Source: Triops longicaudatus
Taxonomy: Eukaryota; Arthropoda; Branchiopoda; Notostraca; Triopsidae
Direction: 5' to 3'
DNA: 64,000 bases
Assembly: GCA_022885665.1 (NCBI GenBank)
Contig: JAGQDJ010000060.1
Location: forward strand, 124,001-188,000
How positions within the stretch are numbered: the stretch's first letter is position 1; each line of letters opens with the position of its first letter. The translations under genes were made by a program, and so were the position numbers. Positions 55,380 through 64,000 of the stretch are shown piece after piece. Under the pieces are notes generated by a model, which saw only the letters and a program-made list of their open reading frames with translations, had not been told where the DNA came from and ran no database searches.

Positions 55380-56816
55380 ATTTTGTTGGCTAGCAGATTC
55401 CTAACTATAAAAGTTGTGTTGGATTGTCACACGCAGTGATTCTATTTTCGCCTGGGGGCTTGGTATAAAAACGGCCATAGAACGAAGAACCATTATTACG
55501 TCCTTGTGGGAATATTTGTGATATTTTTTTGTTTTGCCGCCCCAGGCCACGCACACTTACCCAACAGCCTTTTTGATGGAAATAGAAAGAACGTGGGGTG
55601 TGACAAGTGGTTTAGAAGAGACGAGAAGATGGAAACGAAGATGTTCTATACTGTACCTTGATCAAATGGAAGGAACTTCTGTCGCTAAGGCCATAACAAG
55701 TGACGTCATCGAGTACGAGAAGGGAGGCGAACTTTGTAAAAAGAGTAGTGCTCAGTAGAGATTTCATGTGTTCCTTGTTATTCCTCCGTTTTTCTGTGGG
55801 GATTTTGGGTTCCTTGGAAAAAAAATAAGAGTGAAAAATACTGCCTCAGTATTTTTTGGCGTCCAGAGCATGTAAAGTTCTCCCTTTAAATGCCGGTGCT
55901 AAGTATTCGATTGGAAGGTTGTTGAGAGTGGATGCAAATTTGTAGGCAAGAAGGAGCGTATTTTTGGGCATATGGCTAATGGATTATGAGCCCCTTCCAC
56001 GATATGACACAAAAGCCAATATATTTAGTACAAGATTATAGTTTCAAAGAAAAACTGATTTTTCATTTACTAATTTTCACACATGCGTCCAGTGAAAATA
56101 AGGAAATTTATATACACAAGTTGTGGGCGAGGAAGTATTCTAATAATGAACTGTAAATTAAGTAAGTTATGTGGTTTACCTTGTAAAACGAAACTCCCCC
56201 ACTCTTGGTTTCGAACTTCTCTCGCTACGATACTATTGCGTAGGAATATGTAACTATTGGCGCTAGTGTCGCTTATGGAGAGCAATGTGGGTGGATTTCG
56301 ACCACTTTTAATTGATTTATATCTTGTGCACGACTTTTCAACCAGAATATTTTAAGGTGAGTTGCTAGAAATAGTATCTAAAAAATTTGTTGAAAGTGTT
56401 ATGGCATAAAACTGACAAATGAAGTGTTCTGGTAAGCGACGTGTCATGTGCTAATGTTTTAGAGGGGAAAAGGTGGAAGGCGTCGCTTCCACAGAACTCC
56501 GTTAGCACAAATTTAGACTTTCCTTCAGTTACTTTGCGACATCATCAACCGTAATATTGAAAAAAATTTCCATACTTTTAGGTGTATTTTTTTTTCATTT
56601 TTAAGCGAAATATTTTCGCAGTCCATTATTGGCCATTTTGAGTACAAATAAAACGCGGATATAGACGAGCGATTATCAGGTTTCTGTATCTTTCAACCGG
56701 TGTTTAAGTAGATTAATTTTGATTAGCGTTCCTGTTCACTGGTATTGATCGAGCTTATGTTGTGCAAAGCTTTTGATGCCATGACAGAATCGGTGCACTT
56801 GTTTAGGACATGCACA
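55380..56816. other. Convergent spacer MCRIP/allantoinase
   Basis: 3' UTRs of the facing genes. The open frames (for example 55534-55758) resemble nothing known to me. No RNA gene or repeat identified. Confidence 0.55.
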
Positions 56817-59800
56817 CTATTCCTCGTATTTGCCGTTTTTAATGTTGACTTGACCGTTCAAACACTTTTGAGATTGAAATAAACTTCCATAAGGACCGGT
56901 AATGGAGGAAGATTTTCGGGAGAAGACGATTTGTCCACGTAATACGGTTAGTTCCACACTGCCACGTAAGGTTTGGCCCAAATATGGCGATATCTGCAAT
57001 AAAATACAAAAAGCATAAAGATTTCAAATAAAATAAAGAAGAACTAGGTTGAATAAAATGCATGCGTTACCTTATTCTTGTAGTACAAATCTTCTCGCTT
57101 GACCTGTGTAACAAATCAAACCATATGTACATTGTGAATTTAATTTCAACATGGTAACATTCTACGTAGATTGTATTTTTTTAACACAGATGCCTTGAGA
57201 TTAGAGAACGAAAAAAAAAAAAAAAATACCGTAAATTCCTGGTTCGGATTCCAAACAGTCAAGTCAGCCTGTTGGCCGGGTCGAATACCATGGCCTTTGT
57301 TAGTCAACTGAGCCAAGCGAGCAGGTTGGGTGCTCAGAAGACGCTCTATGTCTTGGAAAGTCAGTCCACGGCGCTGACCTTCGGTCCACAGTAAAGGCAA
57401 TCCTAACACGAAAAATAAAAAAGTTAGTTTCAGTGAGATCTTTTGAAAAAGGCCATATTAGGTTCTTGTGGCAAATTATGGATTTCTAACTGAGCCTTTA
57501 CCAAATTCACAAATGCCATCTATAGAAACCATGGAAACTACAAATCCGCCATTTGACGCTGACAACTGCAATAGTCTGACCAACAAAGAAAAAGCAAGGG
57601 GCAACGAGGGGAATCTCAACGGAGCCTTCTGGCGCCTTCCAGTGTTTTAACGTCTAATTGCGGATTTTGCACTTTCTAGCCGTAGGGCCGTAATTTGGTA
57701 AAGACTCTATAAAGCGTCGTGTTAGCTATTACCTAATTGTAAGGAAGCAATGCCACCCCACGCTTGCATAAAGTCTCCAGTATCGGGACGTTTCAACTCA
57801 GGTGTGCATGGCGAATGATCGGACACGACCATATCGATGGTGCCATCAATGACTCCTTGCCACAGTAATTCCTGAAGTTAATACATAAAAACATAACAGT
57901 AAACAATCACATGCAAACATTAGAAACAGGCATCCGAGGCTATTTATATTACGTAAGCACATTAAGAGTGCTGCAAACATAAATTAGAATTTAAGGAAAC
58001 AATGTATAGCAAAATAAATGCAAGTGAGAAAAGTTGTATGTTATTTACTTAAGAGAAAGTCCAGTTGAATTAAGATACCACTAGATGTGTCTATGATGGT
58101 TGAAATTCTTTTACTATTAACTAAAACCAGCAGTGTAAACAAATGCTTACGTAAAGTCCAAAGACGAGAAAAGAAGAAAATCATTGCAAGAACGTTTACG
58201 TCCCTACCCTCACTTAGGGTCACGAAATTTGGGTTATGAGCGAAAAAATCACGTCCCGAATACAGGCGGCTGAAATGAAATTCTTACGAAGAGTTGCAGG
58301 TGTTACCCGCAAGAAAAGGATGAAGGACAGCGACATTAGTGAATCTCTTTGTACAGAGCCGCTTCTCATGAAAATCAAGAGGTCTTAATTACGTTGGCTA
58401 GGGCATGTACAGCGCTTGTCTGCTGAAAGACTGTCGAGGAAGAGATTCCAAACCAAGTTGGCCTACAGAAGAGCAGGCAGGCCTCGTACAATTTGACAAG
58501 ACTATTCTGACAACCTTTGTTACGATAGACTTGGTATTCCATCCTCCGAGCTAATGTCTGCGACCCAAAATAGGGCTCATTGGAGAACACTTCTAAGCTA
58601 ATGTTCCGCATTCTTTACGTACCTTGTATCTTAACCTTGTCCTTTAGAAGTGACCTTACTTACGTTTTTGCCTTTGACCTTCGATGTTTTAGGAAGTACT
58701 TAATTATTCTGACCTTTTATTGTTTTGTCCTTTGTACCTGAGTGGTGTTGTGTGAGTATATATAAGGTGCAAAAAAGGTTTAGAGAGATACACTTTAAGT
58801 GTCTCTGGGCAGTGAGACTCAAGCGTCGCTGCTCAGATGGCTGGTTAAACATTGTTAAAATTCAGTTAACAAATAGTTGTGTTAAAAGTAAATAAAACGT
58901 TAAAATATCGTAACGTGGTCTAAATAAGTTAAAATTGAAATCCTACAATATTCGTTCAAAACCCGAGGCCTAGTATTAGGCACAAAAAACTATGTGCCTA
59001 ATGCTAGGTACTTAAAAGGCTAGGTACTCTAAAGTCATGAAACTTTATAGTTATTAAAAACAGGTACATAATTACTTATTTTTAAATGTAGAACTGAGGA
59101 AAATATTAGAAGAATGAAAATTACGCGGTTTTCATGCTCACGAATGGGCGGGCAGCACTTGAACTGTGTGGCGCCATCTGGAACAGCTTCAGCTTCGAGA
59201 ACAAGGTAATGATAACACGTTTCCACTGTTAAGGGGGCACCAGCTGCCTTGGCTTCGCGAATTAATGGCAAAGCTGCCGCGGAAGACAAATGAACGATGT
59301 GACATTTGACTCTAAATAGAAGTTTAAAATACACAAACATTGGGCAATTCTGCTTATGATTCATGTAAATTCATACTTTTATGATTATTACTTTTATGAT
59401 TAGTTTCTCATGCAAATTTTCCTATTCTATTTTCACAAGTGTCTTTCGAAAAGTGCCATCGTTGCATTTTATTTTATTTAAATTCGAGTTGTTTACTGAA
59501 ATTCGAGGCAAAGTTTGCAGACAAGGGAAATGGCTTCTATTTCCATTTGGTCGGGGCGCGATTCAAGAAAAGTTTGGAAGTTTTGGGGCGTTGCAATCGC
59601 GTTAGGTCTTATGCAAGCGCAATCGACTTCAGCATGGAACTGGCAACGTTAGACAGGTGTTCACGAAGAAACATTTTAGGAGTTAGTGTTTAATTAACTT
59701 TTTTGGCAATATTTGTAGGAGTATTGTAGAAAAAGTTTCGCATTACTAGGATAACTGCATTTGTTCCTTGGACTTCTGCCATCGCTTCACGCAAGTCAGA

Positions 59801-61302
59801 TTCCGTGACGTGAGGGAATTCCTCAACGCCGCTGTGAATCAGGAAACACTTGAAACCCGGTACACCGGCTTCCAATAATGGCAACAGATCATCCTATGAC
59901 AAGGTTAAAATTATAAATATGGTTTGAATTTGTAAAAACGATTGCAAATAATTCCTTGCCACAAAGATACTCCAATAAAAATGAAAAAAAAAATTGTAAA
60001 TAAACGAAACGTCAACTTTAAATTGTTTTAGAACTTTCGCAATTACTTTATTTCCCGGAATGAGGCCTCCCCAGAACCCCACATCGACGTAACATTGATT
60101 TTTAGCAGCCATTTTCTTTTCGTTAAGATTGGCAACGGTGGTTGTCGGAGGCAAAGAATTCCTATAAAACCCGTTGTCGTTATTCGAGTATTCTTACCCG
60201 TAATACCCTTGTCATGTAAAAGTCAAGTACGTTAAATCTTAAAATAATTACAGAGGCATATCCACCAAAGTGGTGACACCACCCGCAGCCGCTGCTTTGG
60301 TCGCCGTTTCGAATCCTTCCCAATCAGTTCTACCAGGTTCGTTGATGTGCACGTGGGAATCGACCAAACCAGCCATCACTAGATGGCTCCCGAAGTCCGT
60401 TACCTTACATAATCACAGAATTCTCCATAAGAAAATAAAATATTTGTCTTTAATGCCTTGCCTAATTTTCTGGAAACTTCTGGGAGTGATTGGCATCATG
60501 TGATCATTTTACTAAAATGTTTCGTTGCTAAATTTGGACCTTCATGACGCCTTTTCTCGCCAATTTTCTATATACAAAGGCTTCTAGAAACTACTTGAAA
60601 CTGCGTGCACGTCACCTGTGACTAAAGTTTGTTCTTATGCACTTTTGCAAGAATTTATGCAATTTGAGAGCTTTAACTGAGAAATGCATCGCTCTCGCCA
60701 TCTATTGAACAAGTTTCTGTACACCTAGTGCCGCATAACCGCAAACCGAAATTCACTCTCGTAAAACAAGTATTTAAATTTCGTTAACACAACAAGATGA
60801 TAACAGTTTGGTCAATCGGTATATTTTTATCAGAAAATGTTCTGTAATTCGACACATCTAATTCGTGTATAAAATTTGCAATGATCAGTTTTTGTAGAGT
60901 ATCAAATTAATTTTTCCAAAGCTTGAATTTAAAGTTCCTCTATAAGACATGTCTTATAGAGGAAGTACTAAACTTAAGCTGGCATATTCAGTTCTCTTTT
61001 CTAAAAAAGTTTCCAGCATTTTTTATCAAAAGGTTAAAATACTTATAGCTTCATGTACGCGATATTAAAAATAAAAAAAAATAATAATAGCAAATAAAGA
61101 AAAAATAGAAAAATAAAGAAAAATGAAAATTGAAAATATAAAAAAAATCACTTACCTCCACTGACGTATGATGGCCATGTGACTGACTTAAGTCGTAATC
61201 GACAATTTCTTTAATATACCCGTCTTCTACTAAGATAGTAGCGGGTTTTACACCTTCCGGTAAAAGGACTTGCGTACTACGAAAAGCAAATACACGACTC
61301 AT
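56817..61302 (-). CDS. Allantoinase, complete, 10 exons
   Basis: Allantoinase (EC 3.5.2.5) hydrolyses allantoin to allantoate in purine/urate breakdown. Minus-strand exons 61302-61156, 60403-60252, 60161-60047, 59893-59747, 59639-59497, 59311-59125, 57871-57733, 57402-57230, 57103-57071, 56993-56817; 470 aa, the usual length. All metal-centre residues of this amidohydrolase are visible: H66 and H68 in GLVDSHVHINEPGRTDWEGF, the carboxylated lysine K153 in GVPGFKCFL, H189 in FHAE, H242 in KCHIVHLSSAAALPL, and D315 in VVSDHSPCTP. The motif NEPGRTDWEG and the end (LRGSVELTVLRGQIVF) distinguish it from dihydropyrimidinases. One exon is only 33 nt. The 1.25-kb intron between exons 6 and 7 holds a LINE relic. 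Confidence 0.93.
58218..58601 (+). pseudogene. LINE (non-LTR retrotransposon) 3' ORF end, broken
   Basis: The plus strand encodes the C-terminal segment typical of LINE reverse-transcriptase ORFs. It runs from EIWVMSEKITSRIQAAEMKF and LRRVAGVTRKKRMKDSDI to LRWLGHVQRLSAERL, then RRAGRPRT, RLGIPSSEL and NRAHWRTLL, ending at a stop. Two in-frame stops interrupt it, one just before LRWLGHV and one after GRPRTI. No upstream RT domain is present, as expected for a 5'-truncated copy. It lies antisense in an allantoinase intron. Confidence 0.85.
58750..58890 (+). promoter_or_regulatory. TATA-plus-AATAAA segment, LTR- or promoter-like
   Basis: GAGTATATATAAGGTGC is followed about 120 nt later by AATAAA, an arrangement like a retroelement LTR. 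No matching second LTR, primer site or target duplication was found. Confidence 0.25.
58969..59008. repeat. Hairpin-forming inverted repeat
   Basis: CCTAGTATTAGGCACA, an 8-nt loop, then TGTGCCTAATGCTAGG; 15 of 16 pairs match. CTAGGTACT is then repeated directly after 7 nt. Confidence 0.85.
60921..60980. repeat. Palindrome, perfect over its central 30 bp
   Basis: Positions 60935-60964 are self-complementary without a loop (half-site TTCCTCTATAAGACA). Imperfect arms extend outward: GCTTGAATTTAAAG on the left and, inverted, GCTTAAGTTTAGTAC on the right. Lies in allantoinase intron 1. Confidence 0.9.
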
Positions 61303-63275
61303 ATTGATAAAAGAGTTGCTCTAAAATTCAGCCCGATTGCACTTGAATGCTTACGGAAGCCTTCTTTCGTCGCAACTGGACGTAAAGAACGCATCAAGGT
61401 CGGCTAGAGTTCTCCTTATTAGCATATTTGAGTATTCAAGCCGCGGATTCCTTCTTCGGGACACGTAGTAATGGATCGCGCTGGATGTGAACGGCTTGGC
61501 AACCCCATTTAGAGCATTGCGTGCCAAGTTGGGCCCGGGATTCATCCTTGAAGCGTGATAAGGCGGAAGGTGAAGGCTAGTCAACGGTATTTGGTACGCA
61601 GTAGGGATAAAACCGGCCACTGTTAGCTAATTTAATGTCCCCACAAACCCTTTACGGGAGAATAACATACGAAATTGTCAAGCATCATCCTGTAAAAGCG
61701 GTTCTAATATCAAAGAAACTGATTGACAGTAATGTTGCTGTTTGGGATGCCTTTTGTATTAGTCTGCTTTTTTCTCCAAAAAGCTTCTACTAAATTTGTA
61801 CACTACGGTGGAGATTTAGCCACTTTCTATTTTATGGAAACTGGAAATGGGGCAAAGTAGTACAGTAGATGTGGATTTTTCAAACTTTAAAAGTGCAAAG
61901 AAAAATGAAATTGGTCAGAATTTGCACTTCACTGAATACTGAATTGTTGCATGGAGGTCAAGATTTCGGGTATGCGAGTGTTTCGAATTGTGAATTTGAG
62001 TTATACAAATAAATTAGAACAATCTAAACATTGACTGGAAGAAATTCAATAATGTTAAAGTTTTTTTTTACTGTGTACACGGTCGTATATGAGGCTTCAA
62101 ACGCTGCGAAGGTCTATAAATGGCAGCAAAAGTTGACGTGGCAATTTTTCAGGTTATATCAGGTCATTTTAGGGCCCAAGGAAGAGATTCGCAATATTGT
62201 ACTGGTCGGTTTCAGCTTTCGCAATTTATTGGTTCCATTTTGCTGCTTTCACGTAAAAGTTTTCGGACGACTAGCTTACGTTGTTTGACACATCAGTGAT
62301 TTTCGCCAGTCTTAAAAAATAACTTCCGTTCAAAAGTTATGATTTTTGTAACAATTGGCGCTAGTCTTTATTTCTTGTTCGGAAAAGTCTGTGAACATGA
62401 ACATACAGCGAAAATGGAGATAAGTTTGCTGCAAAATTAAGCTTTTAATAGTTTTGTGCATTCGTTGTTAGTAAATTATTCGTTTTGGGTACCACATAGC
62501 TGACTTTTAATGCAAAATCCAATTTCACGTTGAAGCTTCGTACTATAATCTTGATTGCGAGCTGCACGCTACCTTTGGGCATGTCTGTTACCGTGATATC
62601 GAATTTGTTCAAATCAACCTCTTCCGTTTAAGTGATAGTGGTATAGTGGTTAGCATGGATGCCTTCCAAGCATACCTCTTCCGTCACATTCTTTCTTTTC
62701 TGTTTGTTTTTCATATCCATCTTTAAAGTCTATTCTACTGTGTTAGTGACAGCGCAGTACGAAAACAAAAAAGCTGGTCGTGATGCCATGCTTGCTTAAA
62801 TTCCGTCCGCTTAACCACTTCGTGTGAATTTACGATGTTGAGAAATGGCATCTGCTTATGACTTTGCCCGATAATCCATACCATGTGTTAAGAAAATAAG
62901 TAGCTTTCCAAAGTAAATAAACTAAAATTAGGGTAAACTATGCGTGTGGAGTAATACGGAATTTTACACAGGACGGAAGTTGATACATTTAATAAATTGT
63001 CACATTTATTCTTAGCGACGCCGTATTAAGTGACCGATGTTTTGCCGTACAATGTTGAAGTATATACAACGTGAAAATCATACACATCTCTACCTAGAAA
63101 AAATAGTTTAGAAAAACGAGTTATGTCCGGTTATGTCCTTAAACAAAGAGCACCATTCCTATTTATTTTTGAATTTATGAACTACTATTTGCTTTTTTTT
63201 TTCACGAAAAAGTTTTTGTATTTATATTTTTGTATTTTCGATCAAGTTTTTACTACACAAAGCATGGTTAAACTA
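61303..63275. other. Spacer allantoinase/mRpS7
   Basis: It holds the allantoinase promoter region, a GC-richer segment near 61351-61620 whose open frame I cannot assign, and the retroposed tRNA fragment at 62628-62673. No complete gene was recognised. Confidence 0.5.
62628..62673 (+). pseudogene. Retroposed tRNA-Gly(UCC) 5' fragment with target duplication
   Basis: The segment matches nt 3-42 of the two intact tRNA-Gly genes with one mismatch, preceded by five non-tRNA bases. It stops just past the anticodon and lacks the T-arm, so the Pol III B box is missing. ACCTCTTCCGT occurs directly at both edges (62617-62627 and 62674-62684), an 11-bp target-site duplication. Confidence 0.9.
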
Positions 63276-64000
63276 TTAACCCCAGCGATAATGGGCGTAT
63301 GCACGGTTGGCTTCGCACTGACGATGCAAGTCATTTTTCTTCTTAATGACTTTTCCCTGCAAACAGAACGAAAATAATACTCATTAACGAAACACGAACT
63401 TGAGTGTAAAAGAAATAAATAGACAGACAGATAGACGTTACTTGATTATTCGATGCATCAATCAATTCCCTCGCTAGCGTTTCGGGAAAATGGACTTTCC
63501 GGTCTTTCAGCTGAGCAGCTTCAATGAGCCAGTTGACGGCCATAAATCTGGAGCGTTTGTTCGTTACCGGTACCGGTACTTGGTACACGGCTCCGCCCCT
63601 TTTGATGGGCGTGAGCTGTAAGATTGGACGGCAATTTTCGATTGCTTTGTGGAAAAGATTGAGAGGATTCAATTCGACGGTGTCGCGCTCTTCTTCTGAA
63701 GATTGATAGTACTTGCTTAATTGATACTTTTTGATGTTGGCGAAAGTCTAGAGAAGAAATGATTGACTTTTCTTTCCAAAATTAGAGAATTTCTTGCGTA
63801 CTTGTTGAAGCAGACCACGTGCTAATTCTTTTTTACCCATTCTCATGACAATATTGATGAAGTACCTGAAAATGTATCAGAGAAGCAGATAGATAAAATA
63901 CAATTTCGGGTTAATGGGCAATGTAACTGATAACTCATTGTTACTCGAGTTCAGCATCAAAGAAAACGGACGCGTTTTCATTATTCCTCGCAGCTTTCAC
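63276..64000 (-). CDS. MRPS7: Mitochondrial ribosomal protein S7 (uS7m), 5' end beyond window
   Basis: This is a primary 16S/12S-binding protein of the mitochondrial small subunit head. Minus-strand exons in view: beyond 64000-63955, 63865-63802, 63747-63442 and 63356-63276. Landmarks: YFINIVMRMGKKELARGLLQ, NPLNLFHKAIENCRPILQL, then KRGGAVYQVPVPV, RSRFMAVNWLIEAA, and the family end DLHRQCEANRAYAHYRWG. Phases agree across all visible junctions. The N-terminal import leader is outside the window. Confidence 0.94.

Noticed and set aside
61351..61620. 89-codon minus-strand open frame
   Set aside because: GC-rich and near the allantoinase promoter, with no family resemblance or splice support; more likely regulatory or 5' UTR.

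Overview
This is a nuclear animal sequence, almost certainly from an arthropod. The genes are split into many short exons with GT-AG introns (shortest about 65-85 nt). Introns and spacers are AT-rich. One gene carries the FCLRWNNHQ-type BTB domain typical of arthropod BTB/zinc-finger factors. No bacterial, organellar or CRISPR-like content was seen. Exon models were built by eye from open frames, splice signals, reading phase and recalled family conservation. Every complete model closes in frame from ATG to stop.

Layout, left to right: muskelin (+, 235-5952); MARF1 NYN/LOTUS RNase (+, 7224-19736) with two identical tRNA-Gly(UCC) genes in its introns; gankyrin/PSMD10 (-, 20421-21724); an unrecognised Gln/Pro-rich modular protein with two likely 3' ends (+, 23182-25899); mitochondrial ribosomal protein L12 (-, 26808-27413); RNA polymerase III subunit RPC5 (+, 28086-31028); a BTB/C2H2 factor (+, 32561-35661); unkempt (+, 37207-44313); a two-CUB/LDLa transmembrane protein (+, 45242-48166); MCRIP/FAM195 (+, 49758-55379); allantoinase (-, 56817-61302); and the 3' part of mitochondrial ribosomal protein S7 (-, 63276 to beyond the window edge).

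The genes are not an operon. They are mostly housekeeping or conserved regulatory genes packed at about one per 5 kb. RNA biology recurs (MARF1, unkempt, MCRIP, RPC5, tRNAs), but this looks like coincidence of neighbourhood.

Mobile DNA is modest. There is a hAT-type element with an 8-bp duplication around an unresolved poly-C tract, several short TA-flanked Tc1/mariner-pogo-like elements, a decayed LINE 3' end, a diverged repeat present at 40 and 50.7 kb, and a 105-bp tandem array in a muskelin intron. A retroposed tRNA-Gly 5' fragment has an 11-bp target duplication. The most novel coding content is the Gln/Pro-rich protein at 23.2-25.9 kb, built from two different internally duplicated modules.
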